From positions 50,887-114,886 of the forward strand of contig NZ_JACJRC010000017.1 of the NCBI RefSeq assembly GCF_014697025.1: a DNA stretch of 64,000 nucleotides, written 5' to 3'. The notes under the pieces are model-generated. The model did no database searches and had not been told where the DNA came from. It was given only the letters and a program-made list of their open reading frames with translations. Positions 37,576 to 45,602 of the stretch are shown here, one piece after another. The position numbers and the translations under genes are program-made. Every line of letters begins with the position of its first letter. The first letter of the stretch is position 1. The DNA is from Alkalinema sp. FACHB-956 (GTDB lineage: Bacteria; Cyanobacteriota; Cyanobacteriia; Leptolyngbyales; Leptolyngbyaceae).

Positions 37576-39849
37576 ATGGCAGATCAGGTGTTCGATCGTA
37601 CAAGTTCTCCCTCCCGCTCCCATCCCGCTGCGCCTTCCAGACTGGCTCCATCCCCTGCACCGGGAGCCCCGCATCACACCGAGACCTCACCCAGCGATCG
37701 CCCTAACGCCTATTGGATTACCGGCTCTAGCCGTAGCGGCAAAACCCAAGCGCTGATCGATCAGTTTTGTTTATGGGCGAACGGGACTCGGCAGAGCTAT
37801 CCGACGCTGCCCACCTTTCCAGGGGTGCTCGTGCTCTCGGCGATCGGAGACAACCGTATTGACTTGGCCGATCGGCTCACCGCTGCCACCCAGGCCCAGT
37901 ATCCCTTCCGGGCCACCACGCCCCTCGGGTTCTTTGAAGATGAGGTGGTGCTGTTTTGGTCGTTGCTGATTGAGAAGCTGGACTTGGCGGCGCAATTCCC
38001 CCTGCGGCTGCGACCGGAGAACGAACAGGAATTGGCCCAACGGCTCTGGCAACCGGCTATCGATCGGGCGGTGGGTCAAACGGGCATCCGCGAAGCGAAG
38101 TTAGTCCGCCGCTTGCTGGATTTGATGCAATTGGCGGCCTTGGGCGGAATGGCGCTCCAGGATCTCCCGATCGTCCTGACCCAGGGGTTAGGCTCCCAAT
38201 CCACCGAACTGCCCCTGCCCTACGACACCGTGCGGGATCTGCTGCTGCAATGGCGATCGTGGTGTTTGCAGCGCGGCCTGCTGACCTACAGCCTGGTTGC
38301 GGAACTCTACGGCCAAGTGCTGTTGCCCGATCCCCTCTACCGAGAGAAATTACAAAGCCGCTACACCGCCCTGTTCGCCGACGATGTGGATGAATATCCG
38401 GCGATCGTGCGGCCCCTGATAGAGCAGTTTCTGGACGCCCATGCACCTACAGTCCTGACCTATAACCCTAACGGGGGCATTCGCCTAGGGTTGGGGGCGG
38501 ATCCGGAGTATTTGGCAAGCCTGCGCGATCGCTGCCAGGTAATTGAACGATCGGCAAATCCGGCGGCCTCTCTGCTGGCGGAGGTGGGTGAAGCGGTGAT
38601 TGAACTGGCGATCGCGCCGACGTTTTTCCCGCCCAGCTTGCCCAACAGCATCCAGTCTCTGCAAACGGGAACCCGTGCCCAACTGCTGCGCCAAACCAGC
38701 GAGCTCATTCTAGAAGGCATCCAGCGGGGGCAGGTGGAACCGAGCGATGTGGCGATTATTGCCCCCGGTTTGGAACCGATTTCCCGCTATGCCTTGACCA
38801 ATATTCTGACTAGCCAAGGGGTGCGGGTGGAGAATTTGAACGAACAGCGCCCACTGACCTCGGTGGCGATCGTGCGGGGCTTGCTGTCGCTGCTGACGCT
38901 GGTTTATCCCGGTTTGGGACGGCGGATCAAACGGGATGCGATCGCGGAAATGTTAGGGGTTTTGAGCTTGGGGGCGATCGATCCGGTGCGGGCGGGACTG
39001 CTGGCCGATCACTGCTTTGAACCCCATCCGGAAACGCCGCGTCTGTTGCCTAGCCAGGTGTTTGCCCGCTGGGATCGCCTGGGTTACCAAGCCAGCCAAG
39101 CCTACGAAGATCTGGTGCAGTGGATTGCGAATCAGCAAGCTCAACTGAGTCAGCGCATGATTGCGACGCCGGTGGTGCTGCTCGATCGGGCGATCCAAAA
39201 ATTTTTCCAGGGGGGAACCCATCTGCCCTTTGAGCAGGTGGCCAGTTTGCGGGAGTTGATGGAAACAGCGCAGCACTATTGGGAGGTAGAAGCCCGACTG
39301 CGGTTAAGGGATTCCCGTGCCCAAGTTGAGGCTCAAGTCGAGGCTCAAGTTCAGGCTCAAGTCGAAGCCCGGATCGAGGCTCAACCCATTGCCCGGTTTA
39401 TCCAACTGCTGCGGGCGGGGGCGGTGACGGCGAATCCCTTCCCCGTGCGTCCGATCGGCCCTGCCCGGAATGCTGTTACCCTGGCTACCGTGTTCCAGTA
39501 CCGTTCCAGTCGCCGATCGCACCGTTGGCAGTTCTGGTTGGATGCGGGCAGTCCGCGCTGGCTGAGTGGGGTGGATTCGTTGTTTGCGGCTCCGTTGTTT
39601 TTGCAAGGTTGGTCGGGGCATCTCTGGACGGTGGATGACACCCAGGCGGCCAATGAACGGCGGTTGCAACGGATTCTCACCGATCTGCTGAGCTGCACCC
39701 AGGAGCAGGTGGTGCTTTGTTACAGTGACTTGGCTTCTAACGGTCAGGAACAGACGGGGGTATTGTTGTCGTTGGTCAATGCGGCGGCTCCGATCGGGCT
39801 GGGGGACGATCGGGCGGTTGAGGCAGAAACGATCGTGATCGATCGTTGA
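37576..39849 (+). CDS. UvrD-like P-loop helicase-related protein
   Basis: 757 residues resembling an uncharacterised cyanobacterial family of UvrD/AddB-like ATPases. Walker A is WITGSSRSGKTQALIDQF near residue 48, and a Walker B-like ALFADDVDEYPAIVRP near 265. SDVAIIAPGLEPISRYAL followed by a superfamily-1-like GVRVENLNEQRPLTSVAIVR is near 400. No nuclease motif is recognised at the end. An unusual in-frame repeat RAQVEAQVEAQVQAQVEAR lies near residue 580. Role in DNA repair is inferred only. Confidence 0.75.
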   Translation: MADQVFDRTSSPSRSHPAAPSRLAPSPAPGAPHHTETSPSDRPNAYWITGSSRSGKTQALIDQFCLWANGTRQSYPTLPTFPGVLVLSAIGDNRIDLADRLTAATQAQYPFRATTPLGFFEDEVVLFWSLLIEKLDLAAQFPLRLRPENEQELAQRLWQPAIDRAVGQTGIREAKLVRRLLDLMQLAALGGMALQDLPIVLTQGLGSQSTELPLPYDTVRDLLLQWRSWCLQRGLLTYSLVAELYGQVLLPDPLYREKLQSRYTALFADDVDEYPAIVRPLIEQFLDAHAPTVLTYNPNGGIRLGLGADPEYLASLRDRCQVIERSANPAASLLAEVGEAVIELAIAPTFFPPSLPNSIQSLQTGTRAQLLRQTSELILEGIQRGQVEPSDVAIIAPGLEPISRYALTNILTSQGVRVENLNEQRPLTSVAIVRGLLSLLTLVYPGLGRRIKRDAIAEMLGVLSLGAIDPVRAGLLADHCFEPHPETPRLLPSQVFARWDRLGYQASQAYEDLVQWIANQQAQLSQRMIATPVVLLDRAIQKFFQGGTHLPFEQVASLRELMETAQHYWEVEARLRLRDSRAQVEAQVEAQVQAQVEARIEAQPIARFIQLLRAGAVTANPFPVRPIGPARNAVTLATVFQYRSSRRSHRWQFWLDAGSPRWLSGVDSLFAAPLFLQGWSGHLWTVDDTQAANERRLQRILTDLLSCTQEQVVLCYSDLASNGQEQTGVLLSLVNAAAPIGLGDDRAVEAETIVIDR
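39321..39386. repeat. 12-bp coding tandem repeat
   Basis: Five degenerate copies of CAAGTTGAGGCT within the UvrD-like gene, encoding (Q-V-E-A)n and forming a charged helical spacer. The repeat may vary in length between strains. Confidence 0.85.
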
Positions 39850-39964
39850 GTTCTGCTGGATCGAGTAAAATTTTGCAGCTTGGGTCGCTGACTCTCTCAA
39901 GATTGGGCGACACTTAAAGCTAGGCCAGCAACGGATTTTTGACGATCGGGAACGGAAACGAACT

Positions 39965-41176
39965 ATGGCACTTTCCTTTAAACAACTGGCGATCGGGGTT
40001 TCTTTGGTCGCGATCGGGAGTGGTGTGGGACTGATCACGGCCAGTTGTGTGCGCAATGGTGCGAAAAATCCTGAAGGTTCTCCTCCGGCTCCCGTCAGCT
40101 CGACCCAGGCCAATCCACCAACGCAGTCAGCCCCCAGTGTGAATAATCCCAACTTTATTGCCGATGCGGTGGAGCGGGTGGGGCCTGCGGTGGTGCGGAT
40201 TAATGCGGCTCGTCGGGTTGCGAATGCTCCCGATGCGTTCCAAAATCCGTTGTTGCGGCGCTTTTTTGGCGATCAGATGCCAGAGCAGCAACCGGAGCGG
40301 GTGGAACGGGGCACGGGTTCGGGCTTCATTTTGACGACGGATGGCCGGATTTTGACCAATGCCCATGTGGTGGCGGAGGCGGATGAGGTGAATGTGGTGC
40401 TGAAGGATGGCCGATCGTTTAAGGGGAAGGTTTTGGGCTTAGATCCGGTGACGGATGTGGCGGCGATTAAGATTGATGCCCAGAATTTACCGACGGTGAA
40501 GTTGGGGGATTCCGATCGCTTGATTCCGGGGCAATGGGCGATCGCGATCGGCAATCCCCTAGGACTCGATAACACAGTGACGGCGGGGATTATCAGTGCG
40601 ACGGGGCGATCGAGTCGGCAGGTGGGCATTTCGGACAAGCGTATTAATTTCATCCAAACCGATGCGGCGATTAATCCGGGGAATTCCGGTGGCCCGTTGC
40701 TCAATGATCGGGGCGAGGTGATTGGGATTAATACGGCGATTCGGGCCGATGCCCAGGGGTTGGGGTTTGCGATTCCGATCGCGACGGCGCAACGCATTGG
40801 GGATCAGCTTTTCAGCAAAGGCAAGGCCTCTCACCCGTTCCTGGGGATTCAAATGATGGAGCTGACGCCGGAACTCCAGGAACAAATCAACAATGACCCC
40901 GATGCCAATCTGCAAATTACCCAAAGTAGCGGGGTGCTGATTGTGCGGGTGGGTAGAGGTTCGCCAGCGGCCCAAGGGGGACTGAAGGCGGGGGATATTG
41001 TGCAGAAAGTGAATGGGCAACCGATTAAAACTTCGGGGGATGTGCAAGACAAGGTGGAAGCGAGTACGATCGGGCAAGGGCTGACGTTTGAAGTGTTGCG
41101 GGGCAATCAAACGGTGACGGTGGAAGTGCGTCCGGGAGAATACCCGACGCAACGTCAGTCTGACGAGCCTAGGTAA
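39965..41176 (+). CDS. HtrA/Deg-family serine protease
   Basis: Trypsin-like protease with one PDZ domain, 403 residues. The triad is His in TNAHVVAEADEV (about 134), Asp in DPVTDVAAIKI (about 164) and Ser in INPGNSGGPLLND (about 240). The PDZ domain (about 300-390) has VLIVRVGRGSPAAQGGLKAG. An amino-terminal hydrophobic segment targets it to the periplasm or lumen; a cysteine near residue 29 is not in a good lipobox. Which of HtrA, HhoA or HhoB it corresponds to cannot be decided. Confidence 0.94.
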   Translation: MALSFKQLAIGVSLVAIGSGVGLITASCVRNGAKNPEGSPPAPVSSTQANPPTQSAPSVNNPNFIADAVERVGPAVVRINAARRVANAPDAFQNPLLRRFFGDQMPEQQPERVERGTGSGFILTTDGRILTNAHVVAEADEVNVVLKDGRSFKGKVLGLDPVTDVAAIKIDAQNLPTVKLGDSDRLIPGQWAIAIGNPLGLDNTVTAGIISATGRSSRQVGISDKRINFIQTDAAINPGNSGGPLLNDRGEVIGINTAIRADAQGLGFAIPIATAQRIGDQLFSKGKASHPFLGIQMMELTPELQEQINNDPDANLQITQSSGVLIVRVGRGSPAAQGGLKAGDIVQKVNGQPIKTSGDVQDKVEASTIGQGLTFEVLRGNQTVTVEVRPGEYPTQRQSDEPR

Positions 41177-41196
41177 TCAGCGTTTTTCAAGCTCCT

Positions 41197-41499
41197 ATGG
41201 ATTTTTATCTGATTCGGGTACTATTTCCGGCGCTCTTGATTGACCTTGTCCTCACGGCTGTTTTTTGCTGGAAAGGAACTTTTCTGCAACGAAGTAAACA
41301 AGTCTTGATGGCATTGCTTCCAGCACTGCTTTACCTCATTGCAGCGCTGGGTTGGGTGGTGATTCTGGAGCGTGGAGATGCACGATTTCAAGGGCAAGGG
41401 GTCATCGGGTTATATTTCCTGCTAGGGTTGGGCCTTGTGTTCACGTTTCTGCGCTTGTTGTTGGGAGTTATACTTTTCATCAGCTTCCGCCGTCGCTAA
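41197..41499 (+). CDS. Small three-helix membrane protein, unknown
   Basis: 100 residues starting MDFYLIRVLFPALLIDLVL, with three hydrophobic segments (about 7-24, 37-58, 70-95) and a basic end ISFRRR. It follows the HtrA-type protease gene by 20 bases and is probably co-transcribed. No family recognised. Confidence 0.7.
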   Translation: MDFYLIRVLFPALLIDLVLTAVFCWKGTFLQRSKQVLMALLPALLYLIAALGWVVILERGDARFQGQGVIGLYFLLGLGLVFTFLRLLLGVILFISFRRR

Positions 41500-41660
41500 A
41501 ATCATGGCGCGATCTGAAGTTAGCGATCGGTTCTGGCCGCATCGGTTCTGAAGGAGTCGTATTGCTTTTCAACAAGAGGGGTGGAATTGCTTCTCAGGAG
41601 TTGACCGAAGGAATTGATTGATCTGTTTTGTTGATCTATCTGTGATGAGGGCAAGCCATT

Positions 41661-42257
41661 ATGGGTTCATTACCGTCTACAGCTCCCCGTTCTCCCAGGG
41701 TCAATTCAGCCTTTCAACGGTTGATGTCGGTGCATTGGTGGATGGCGGTTTGCTATCTGATTTTGTTTGTCGTGGGAACTTGGATGGCGCAGTTACCCAG
41801 GGAGGTCTCATTTCGAGGATCGCTCTATGATTTCCATAAGTCGATCGGGTTGTTAACGTTAGGGTTATTAACCTGGCGGATTTTGGTATTGCTACAAGTG
41901 ATTGGCAAGAAGTACAGTAAGCGTTTTCCGAAGTTGTCACCGAAGTGGATTCGCAATGTGATCCTGCATACGCTGCTCTATGGTTTGATGTGGGTGGTTC
42001 CGGTGACGGGAATTTTTCTGTCGAATTCGTTTCGTCCCAATAATGTCAAGTTTTTTGGGATTGTGATTCCGGATATTTTTCCCCAGAGTCAACCGATGGT
42101 GGATGTGGGACGAGGTTTACATTTCTGGCTATCCTACAGTTTTTTGGCGTTGATTATTTTGCATATGTTGGTTCAGTGGAAGGTGGTGAAGGCGAATTGG
42201 CGACGGTTTAAGGGGTTTGTCAAAACGAAGTTTTCCAGGAATGCTGCGGGCTGCTAG
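41661..42257 (+). CDS. Cytochrome b561-like membrane protein
   Basis: Four-helix dihaem cytochrome b of the prokaryotic b561 / Ni-Fe hydrogenase type, 198 residues. Candidate haem histidines are in LMSVHWWMAVCYL, RGSLYDFHKSIGLL, NVILHTLLYGLMW and GRGLHFWLSYSFLALIILHM. Electron partners are unknown. Its stop overlaps the end of a broken PIN gene on the opposite strand. Confidence 0.88.
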   Translation: MGSLPSTAPRSPRVNSAFQRLMSVHWWMAVCYLILFVVGTWMAQLPREVSFRGSLYDFHKSIGLLTLGLLTWRILVLLQVIGKKYSKRFPKLSPKWIRNVILHTLLYGLMWVVPVTGIFLSNSFRPNNVKFFGIVIPDIFPQSQPMVDVGRGLHFWLSYSFLALIILHMLVQWKVVKANWRRFKGFVKTKFSRNAAGC

Positions 42258-42400
42258 GTCGATCGTTGGGTGAACCGAGAGGAGAAATGTCTGCTTTGCT
42301 CCAACGACGCATTCGAACTGAGCAGTCCTGCATCTTGGAAAAAAGGCTCTCGTTGCAGCAGAAAATCTAAAACGATATTGGTATCAATTAAAACTCTCAC
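42254..42400 (-). pseudogene. Truncated PIN-domain toxin (VapC type)
   Basis: A GTG start overlaps the antitoxin stop (GTGA). The first 27 residues, MRVLIDTNIVLDFLLQREPF and then FQDAGLL, match the PIN start with its catalytic Asp. The frame then turns into unrelated sequence and stops after 48 codons, so about 100 residues including the other acidic residues are gone. The gene has been cut next to the cytochrome b561 gene. Confidence 0.8.
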
Positions 42401-42492
42401 TGAAGATACTTCTCCACCCGCCGCTCTTCCAGCATCGCTGCTACTTCTTCATCGGTTGGGGCAGGTTGGTCTGTTTTTAATAAGCCTCTCAT
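42397..42492 (-). CDS. Short VapB-like antitoxin left beside a broken toxin
   Basis: 31 residues: MRGLLKTDQPAPTDEEVAAM and then LEERRVEKYLQ. The PTDEEV...LEERRxEKYL pattern is typical of small cyanobacterial antitoxins encoded just before PIN toxins. Either a very short antitoxin or the surviving carboxyl end of a longer one. Its toxin is destroyed, so it may be dispensable. Confidence 0.6.
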   Translation of the reverse strand: MRGLLKTDQPAPTDEEVAAMLEERRVEKYLQ

Positions 42493-42863
42493 TAATCAAG
42501 TCTTTCTAGATTTTTCGCCTGAAAACGACTGCCCAAGAAACAACCTGAAAAGCCGATCGAGTTTTGCATCACACAGATGAGTGAGAAAATGCACGATCGC
42601 TCTCAACTACCACTATTTCTGCTTTCGCGGACGGGTTTCTGGGTCAATGAACCAGTTACTTTTGCTGAAACCTCGATCGATTTCATGCTGGGAAAACAAA
42701 CGGATCAATGTTGCAAAAGCCTCGATCGATGAGTCCGCGCAGAGTCTCGAATGACATTGATGATGCGATTATGGGAGCGATCGTGATTATTGCAATTCTG
42801 AAACGTAAACTGAAATGCTGGAAAGACAGAGAATGGAAGGGCTTTTTTCTCTCTGGGCAGTCA
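42493..42863. other. Intergenic stretch between antitoxin remnant and attC-like site
   Basis: About 370 bases without a convincing gene. Two short frames are open (near 42577 on plus, 42683-42910 on minus) but show no family, no ribosome site and overlap the palindrome; probably degraded sequence. Confidence 0.5.
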
Positions 42864-42949
42864 GCATAACGGCAAAACGCAGCGGCGGCAGATAACCATA
42901 AACTCAGCACCAGCGGATTTCGTCCGTCCGCTGCCGTGAAGTGTTAGGC
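42864..42949 (-). other. Integron attC-like recombination site
   Basis: Read on the minus strand it starts GCCTAAC (R'' type) and ends GTTATGC (R' type). The inner arms GGCAGCGGACGG and CCGCCGCTGC pair with one extrahelical base, and a further hairpin CAGCGGA / TCCGCTG sits inside. Total 86 bases, starting 20 bases after the stop of the ATPase gene, the position attC has in a gene cassette. A second core-like GTTAGGC lies upstream of that gene (44326-44332). No integrase is in the window. Confidence 0.5.
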
Positions 42950-42968
42950 TGCCCTAACCAGAATCACG

Positions 42969-44240
42969 TCAAAATAAGCTTCTCTGTTCTGCTTCAGGAA
43001 GAACAACTCCCCATCTGAGATAGTAAGCAAAAAAGGGATCAGAAATGTGGAGATAAGAGCTATCCCAATCAACAACAGGCTCACCCTCAATTTCATCTTT
43101 AGCGATCTCGGACATCTTTTCTAATATTCGCGTTACTTCATGAGCCTGTGGTATTTCATCACTTAATACTGTTCGCAAACCTGTACGTATATCCTCATAA
43201 GACAATCTTATTTTGGGACCAGTTGAGGCAATTGCAAATAAAACAGCGCCATATATATCACACGTTTCACCATTCACTAGTGTTCTTCTTATACGGTCAG
43301 TACGCTGGCGAGGTCCTATTGCCAGACGCTCAAAAGCTAATTTCGATGTATCAGATGCCATATTTCTAAAGAAGGACTGCCAGTCATCTGGTTCCTGTAA
43401 CTCGATAAGTGATGACTGAGATTCGCGCACACCATTTGCTTTACATAAAGCTGCACAAAAGTCCTGCATGAGGTGTGGGCTATCAAATGATTCTTCAGCC
43501 ATTTTCCTCACAAGTTCAGGATTGCAATGCACGTTAAGCGCCCTAAAACCAAGTTCTGCAATTTTTTCTAATTCACTTGCCTGCCATGCCGGTATCTGTA
43601 ATTGCTTTACTCGTCCAGTCATTTCTTTTTCCACTCGTATGACATCGAATGCCCTATGAGGTACGGTGATTAGAATGACTGGCAAACCTTCAAAAATAGG
43701 ATCTTTAAGACTACGTACAATCGATTGTTGTATAGGTTTATCTATGTAATGAAAATCATCTACAACCAGCGGGATTTTGTGATCAAGCAGTTGGTTGATA
43801 GCTGAGGAAGCTGATGGAACTGTGCGGCTTACAGTTTGACTGACCCCATACTGTTCACTCTCATTGAACTGCGACTTAATGTCCCCTCCCATCCCTCCTG
43901 GTTTAATACTGGCAGTCATCTCACGCCCTGACACAGTATTTGTATTCTCATTTGTCGTCTCACTAAGTGAGGTATAGCCTCCTGTCTTTTCCAAGACTAT
44001 CCCCCAAAAACTGTTCAAATCACTTACTTGACCACCAGGAATCCAGAAACTAGATTGCTTTGGAACAATTTTTCGGACTAAAACAGTCTTACCAGACTTA
44101 GTTGAACCAGATATAGACAGCAGCTTGTATCGAGCATCAAGATAATCCTCAACTGTAGACTCAAGCTGATATTCATCGCGGGAAATATAGGTGATGCTAG
44201 GAAATCCGCCAGCCACAAAAACATCGCTTAATCTCACCAC
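42969..44240 (-). CDS. P-loop ATPase, possible integron cassette gene
   Basis: 423-residue NTPase of the AAA/STAND-like superfamily, otherwise unrecognised. Walker A is SISGSTKSGKTVLVRKI near residue 44, Walker B IPLVVDDFHYID near 178, and a sensor-like GLPVILITVPHRAFDV near 205. The carboxyl half (about 230-420) is helical and ends SSYLHISDPFFAYYLRWGV. A polar, low-complexity insert (about 95-140, TNENTNTVSGREM) separates the Walker motifs. Base use differs from its neighbours (more A+T, few CGATCG sites), which with the flanking attC-like site suggests acquisition. A defence role is possible but unproven. Confidence 0.75.
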   Translation of the reverse strand: MVRLSDVFVAGGFPSITYISRDEYQLESTVEDYLDARYKLLSISGSTKSGKTVLVRKIVPKQSSFWIPGGQVSDLNSFWGIVLEKTGGYTSLSETTNENTNTVSGREMTASIKPGGMGGDIKSQFNESEQYGVSQTVSRTVPSASSAINQLLDHKIPLVVDDFHYIDKPIQQSIVRSLKDPIFEGLPVILITVPHRAFDVIRVEKEMTGRVKQLQIPAWQASELEKIAELGFRALNVHCNPELVRKMAEESFDSPHLMQDFCAALCKANGVRESQSSLIELQEPDDWQSFFRNMASDTSKLAFERLAIGPRQRTDRIRRTLVNGETCDIYGAVLFAIASTGPKIRLSYEDIRTGLRTVLSDEIPQAHEVTRILEKMSEIAKDEIEGEPVVDWDSSYLHISDPFFAYYLRWGVVLPEAEQRSLF

Positions 44241-44639
44241 GTCTTGCTTCTCCTCAGATGTTGATAAGCTCAGTTTCCATCCAATTATAGTTTGAAAAAA
44301 TGTTGGATACGGATCAGCTTTAGCCGCCTAACTATATTATTAGATCGATTTTTTCTGTCTAATACCCTCTCAGTCCCCAAATGGATAGAAAAATTCTATC
44401 TAATTGGAAAAATGGGACATTAGGATGAATAGATTCTCCGTATATTAACCCTTGCCAAATCAAAATGCTGGAGATTTCAGCATTTCTTCCACTCTCCTCA
44501 GCTTCCTTCGCTGCCTAATATCCAAAAATCCTAATTAGATCGATTTAGGTCGATTCTCTAGGAATCGGATACCTCATTTGAGTGAGGTGCCCACAGGCTA
44601 CAAGACAAGCAAACCTGCGGGACACCTACGCCACAGCCT
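44241..44639. other. Intergenic region upstream of the ATPase
   Basis: About 400 AT-rich bases. It contains the minus-strand core-like site GTTAGGC (44326-44332), a candidate left boundary of the ATPase cassette, and probably its promoter. No gene seen. Confidence 0.5.
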
Positions 44640-44957
44640 TTACCAACGGCGCTGCAACACACTCACCCATTCGCCTTCCACACCGGGTACAGGCATTGGT
44701 TTTCCCCAATACACCCTGTCCACAAACCCGATCGAATGCAATCGGTTAATGATTGACTCTACTGTTTCCTTAGTGCCGAAAAGCTGTAACCGATAGTATG
44801 GATGCAACTGTTCGATCGAGCGATCGCTCCGATCGCTAGAACCTTTCGCCATATTGTGAGCTTCTCCTTGTAGTGAACCTAAGAAGCCCCAAAATTTAGA
44901 GCCACCCCGTTTGACATCACAAACAAGAGTGGCTCGGTCAGATGTTAAAATCCTCAT
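44640..44957 (-). CDS. Unknown protein, second gene of a coupled pair
   Basis: 105 residues from MRILTSDRATLVCDVKRG, including RLQLFGTKETVESIINRLHS and ending EGEWVSVLQRRW. No recognised family. Its ATG overlaps the stop of the 61-codon gene upstream (TGATG), so the two are translated together; a longer frame reaching 45059 would overlap that gene and is not preferred. Confidence 0.6.
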   Translation of the reverse strand: MRILTSDRATLVCDVKRGGSKFWGFLGSLQGEAHNMAKGSSDRSDRSIEQLHPYYRLQLFGTKETVESIINRLHSIGFVDRVYWGKPMPVPGVEGEWVSVLQRRW

Positions 44958-45142
44958 CAAGCCTCCTTGCTGTAGCACCAGCGAGGGGGAATAGCTACCC
45001 GGAGTTGCGTCAACAACGAAGGGTAGTGCTCTAAATTGTTGGGAACCCAGCGACCCCATGCTTCATACCGACCCGTCAAAGAAGGATGTCCATGGCAACC
45101 GCTATGAAAAACCAGCCTACGGACAAACTCCTCCCAAGTCAA
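44957..45142 (-). CDS. Unknown 61-residue protein, first gene of a coupled pair
   Basis: Begins MTWEEFVRRLVFHSGCHGHP and continues LTGRYEAWGRWVPNNLEHYP. Basic and aromatic-rich; no family recognised. The tight TGATG overlap with the next gene is the main argument that it is real. Confidence 0.5.
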   Translation of the reverse strand: MTWEEFVRRLVFHSGCHGHPSLTGRYEAWGRWVPNNLEHYPSLLTQLRVAIPPRWCYSKEA

Positions 45143-45218
45143 CCGTACAGAACCAAAAAAATATTAACCTTACTCCGATCGTAGAAAACACCAACCCCTG
45201 CCTCCCCACCCCCAGACA

Positions 45219-45584
45219 ATGCACAGTAGGATAGTCAATGGAGCGACGCCAACTTCCCCGCCCATGCCCTGCCCATCCCCCCTGCCCCCCACCGAGTTCC
45301 CCCGTTGGGTGCACGTCTGCCAAGGCAAATCCTGCCGCAAACTCGGCGCAGCCCAGGTTCTCGCCGCCTTCCAAGCCCAGTCCACCTGCCCAGTCCCGAT
45401 CGTCCCCGGCTCCTGCCTCGGACAATGCGGCAACGGGCCAATGGTCGTGGTGTTACCCGAAAAAACTTGGTATTGTCGGGTGAGTCCCGCAGAAGTGCCC
45501 GCGATCGTCGATCGTCACCTGAACCAGGGGCAGCCCATCCCAGCCATGCTCTACCCCAAATTCCATCCCACCCATCCTGACTAG
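45219..45584 (+). CDS. Thioredoxin-like 2Fe-2S ferredoxin
   Basis: Up to 121 residues; a likelier start is MPCPSPLPPTEF at 45264 (106 residues). Cysteines are arranged as in thioredoxin-fold ferredoxins of the NuoE type: HVCQGKSCRKLGAAQVL, then PGSCLGQCGNGPMVVVLPE about 35 residues later. Function unknown; probably a small electron carrier. uvrC starts 18 bases downstream. Confidence 0.85.
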   Translation: MHSRIVNGATPTSPPMPCPSPLPPTEFPRWVHVCQGKSCRKLGAAQVLAAFQAQSTCPVPIVPGSCLGQCGNGPMVVVLPEKTWYCRVSPAEVPAIVDRHLNQGQPIPAMLYPKFHPTHPD

Positions 45585-45602
45585 CCCCTCCCGATTGCCA
45601 CC

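Noticed and set aside
42683..42910. 75-codon open frame on the minus strand
   Set aside because: It reads through the attC-like palindrome and has no family resemblance.
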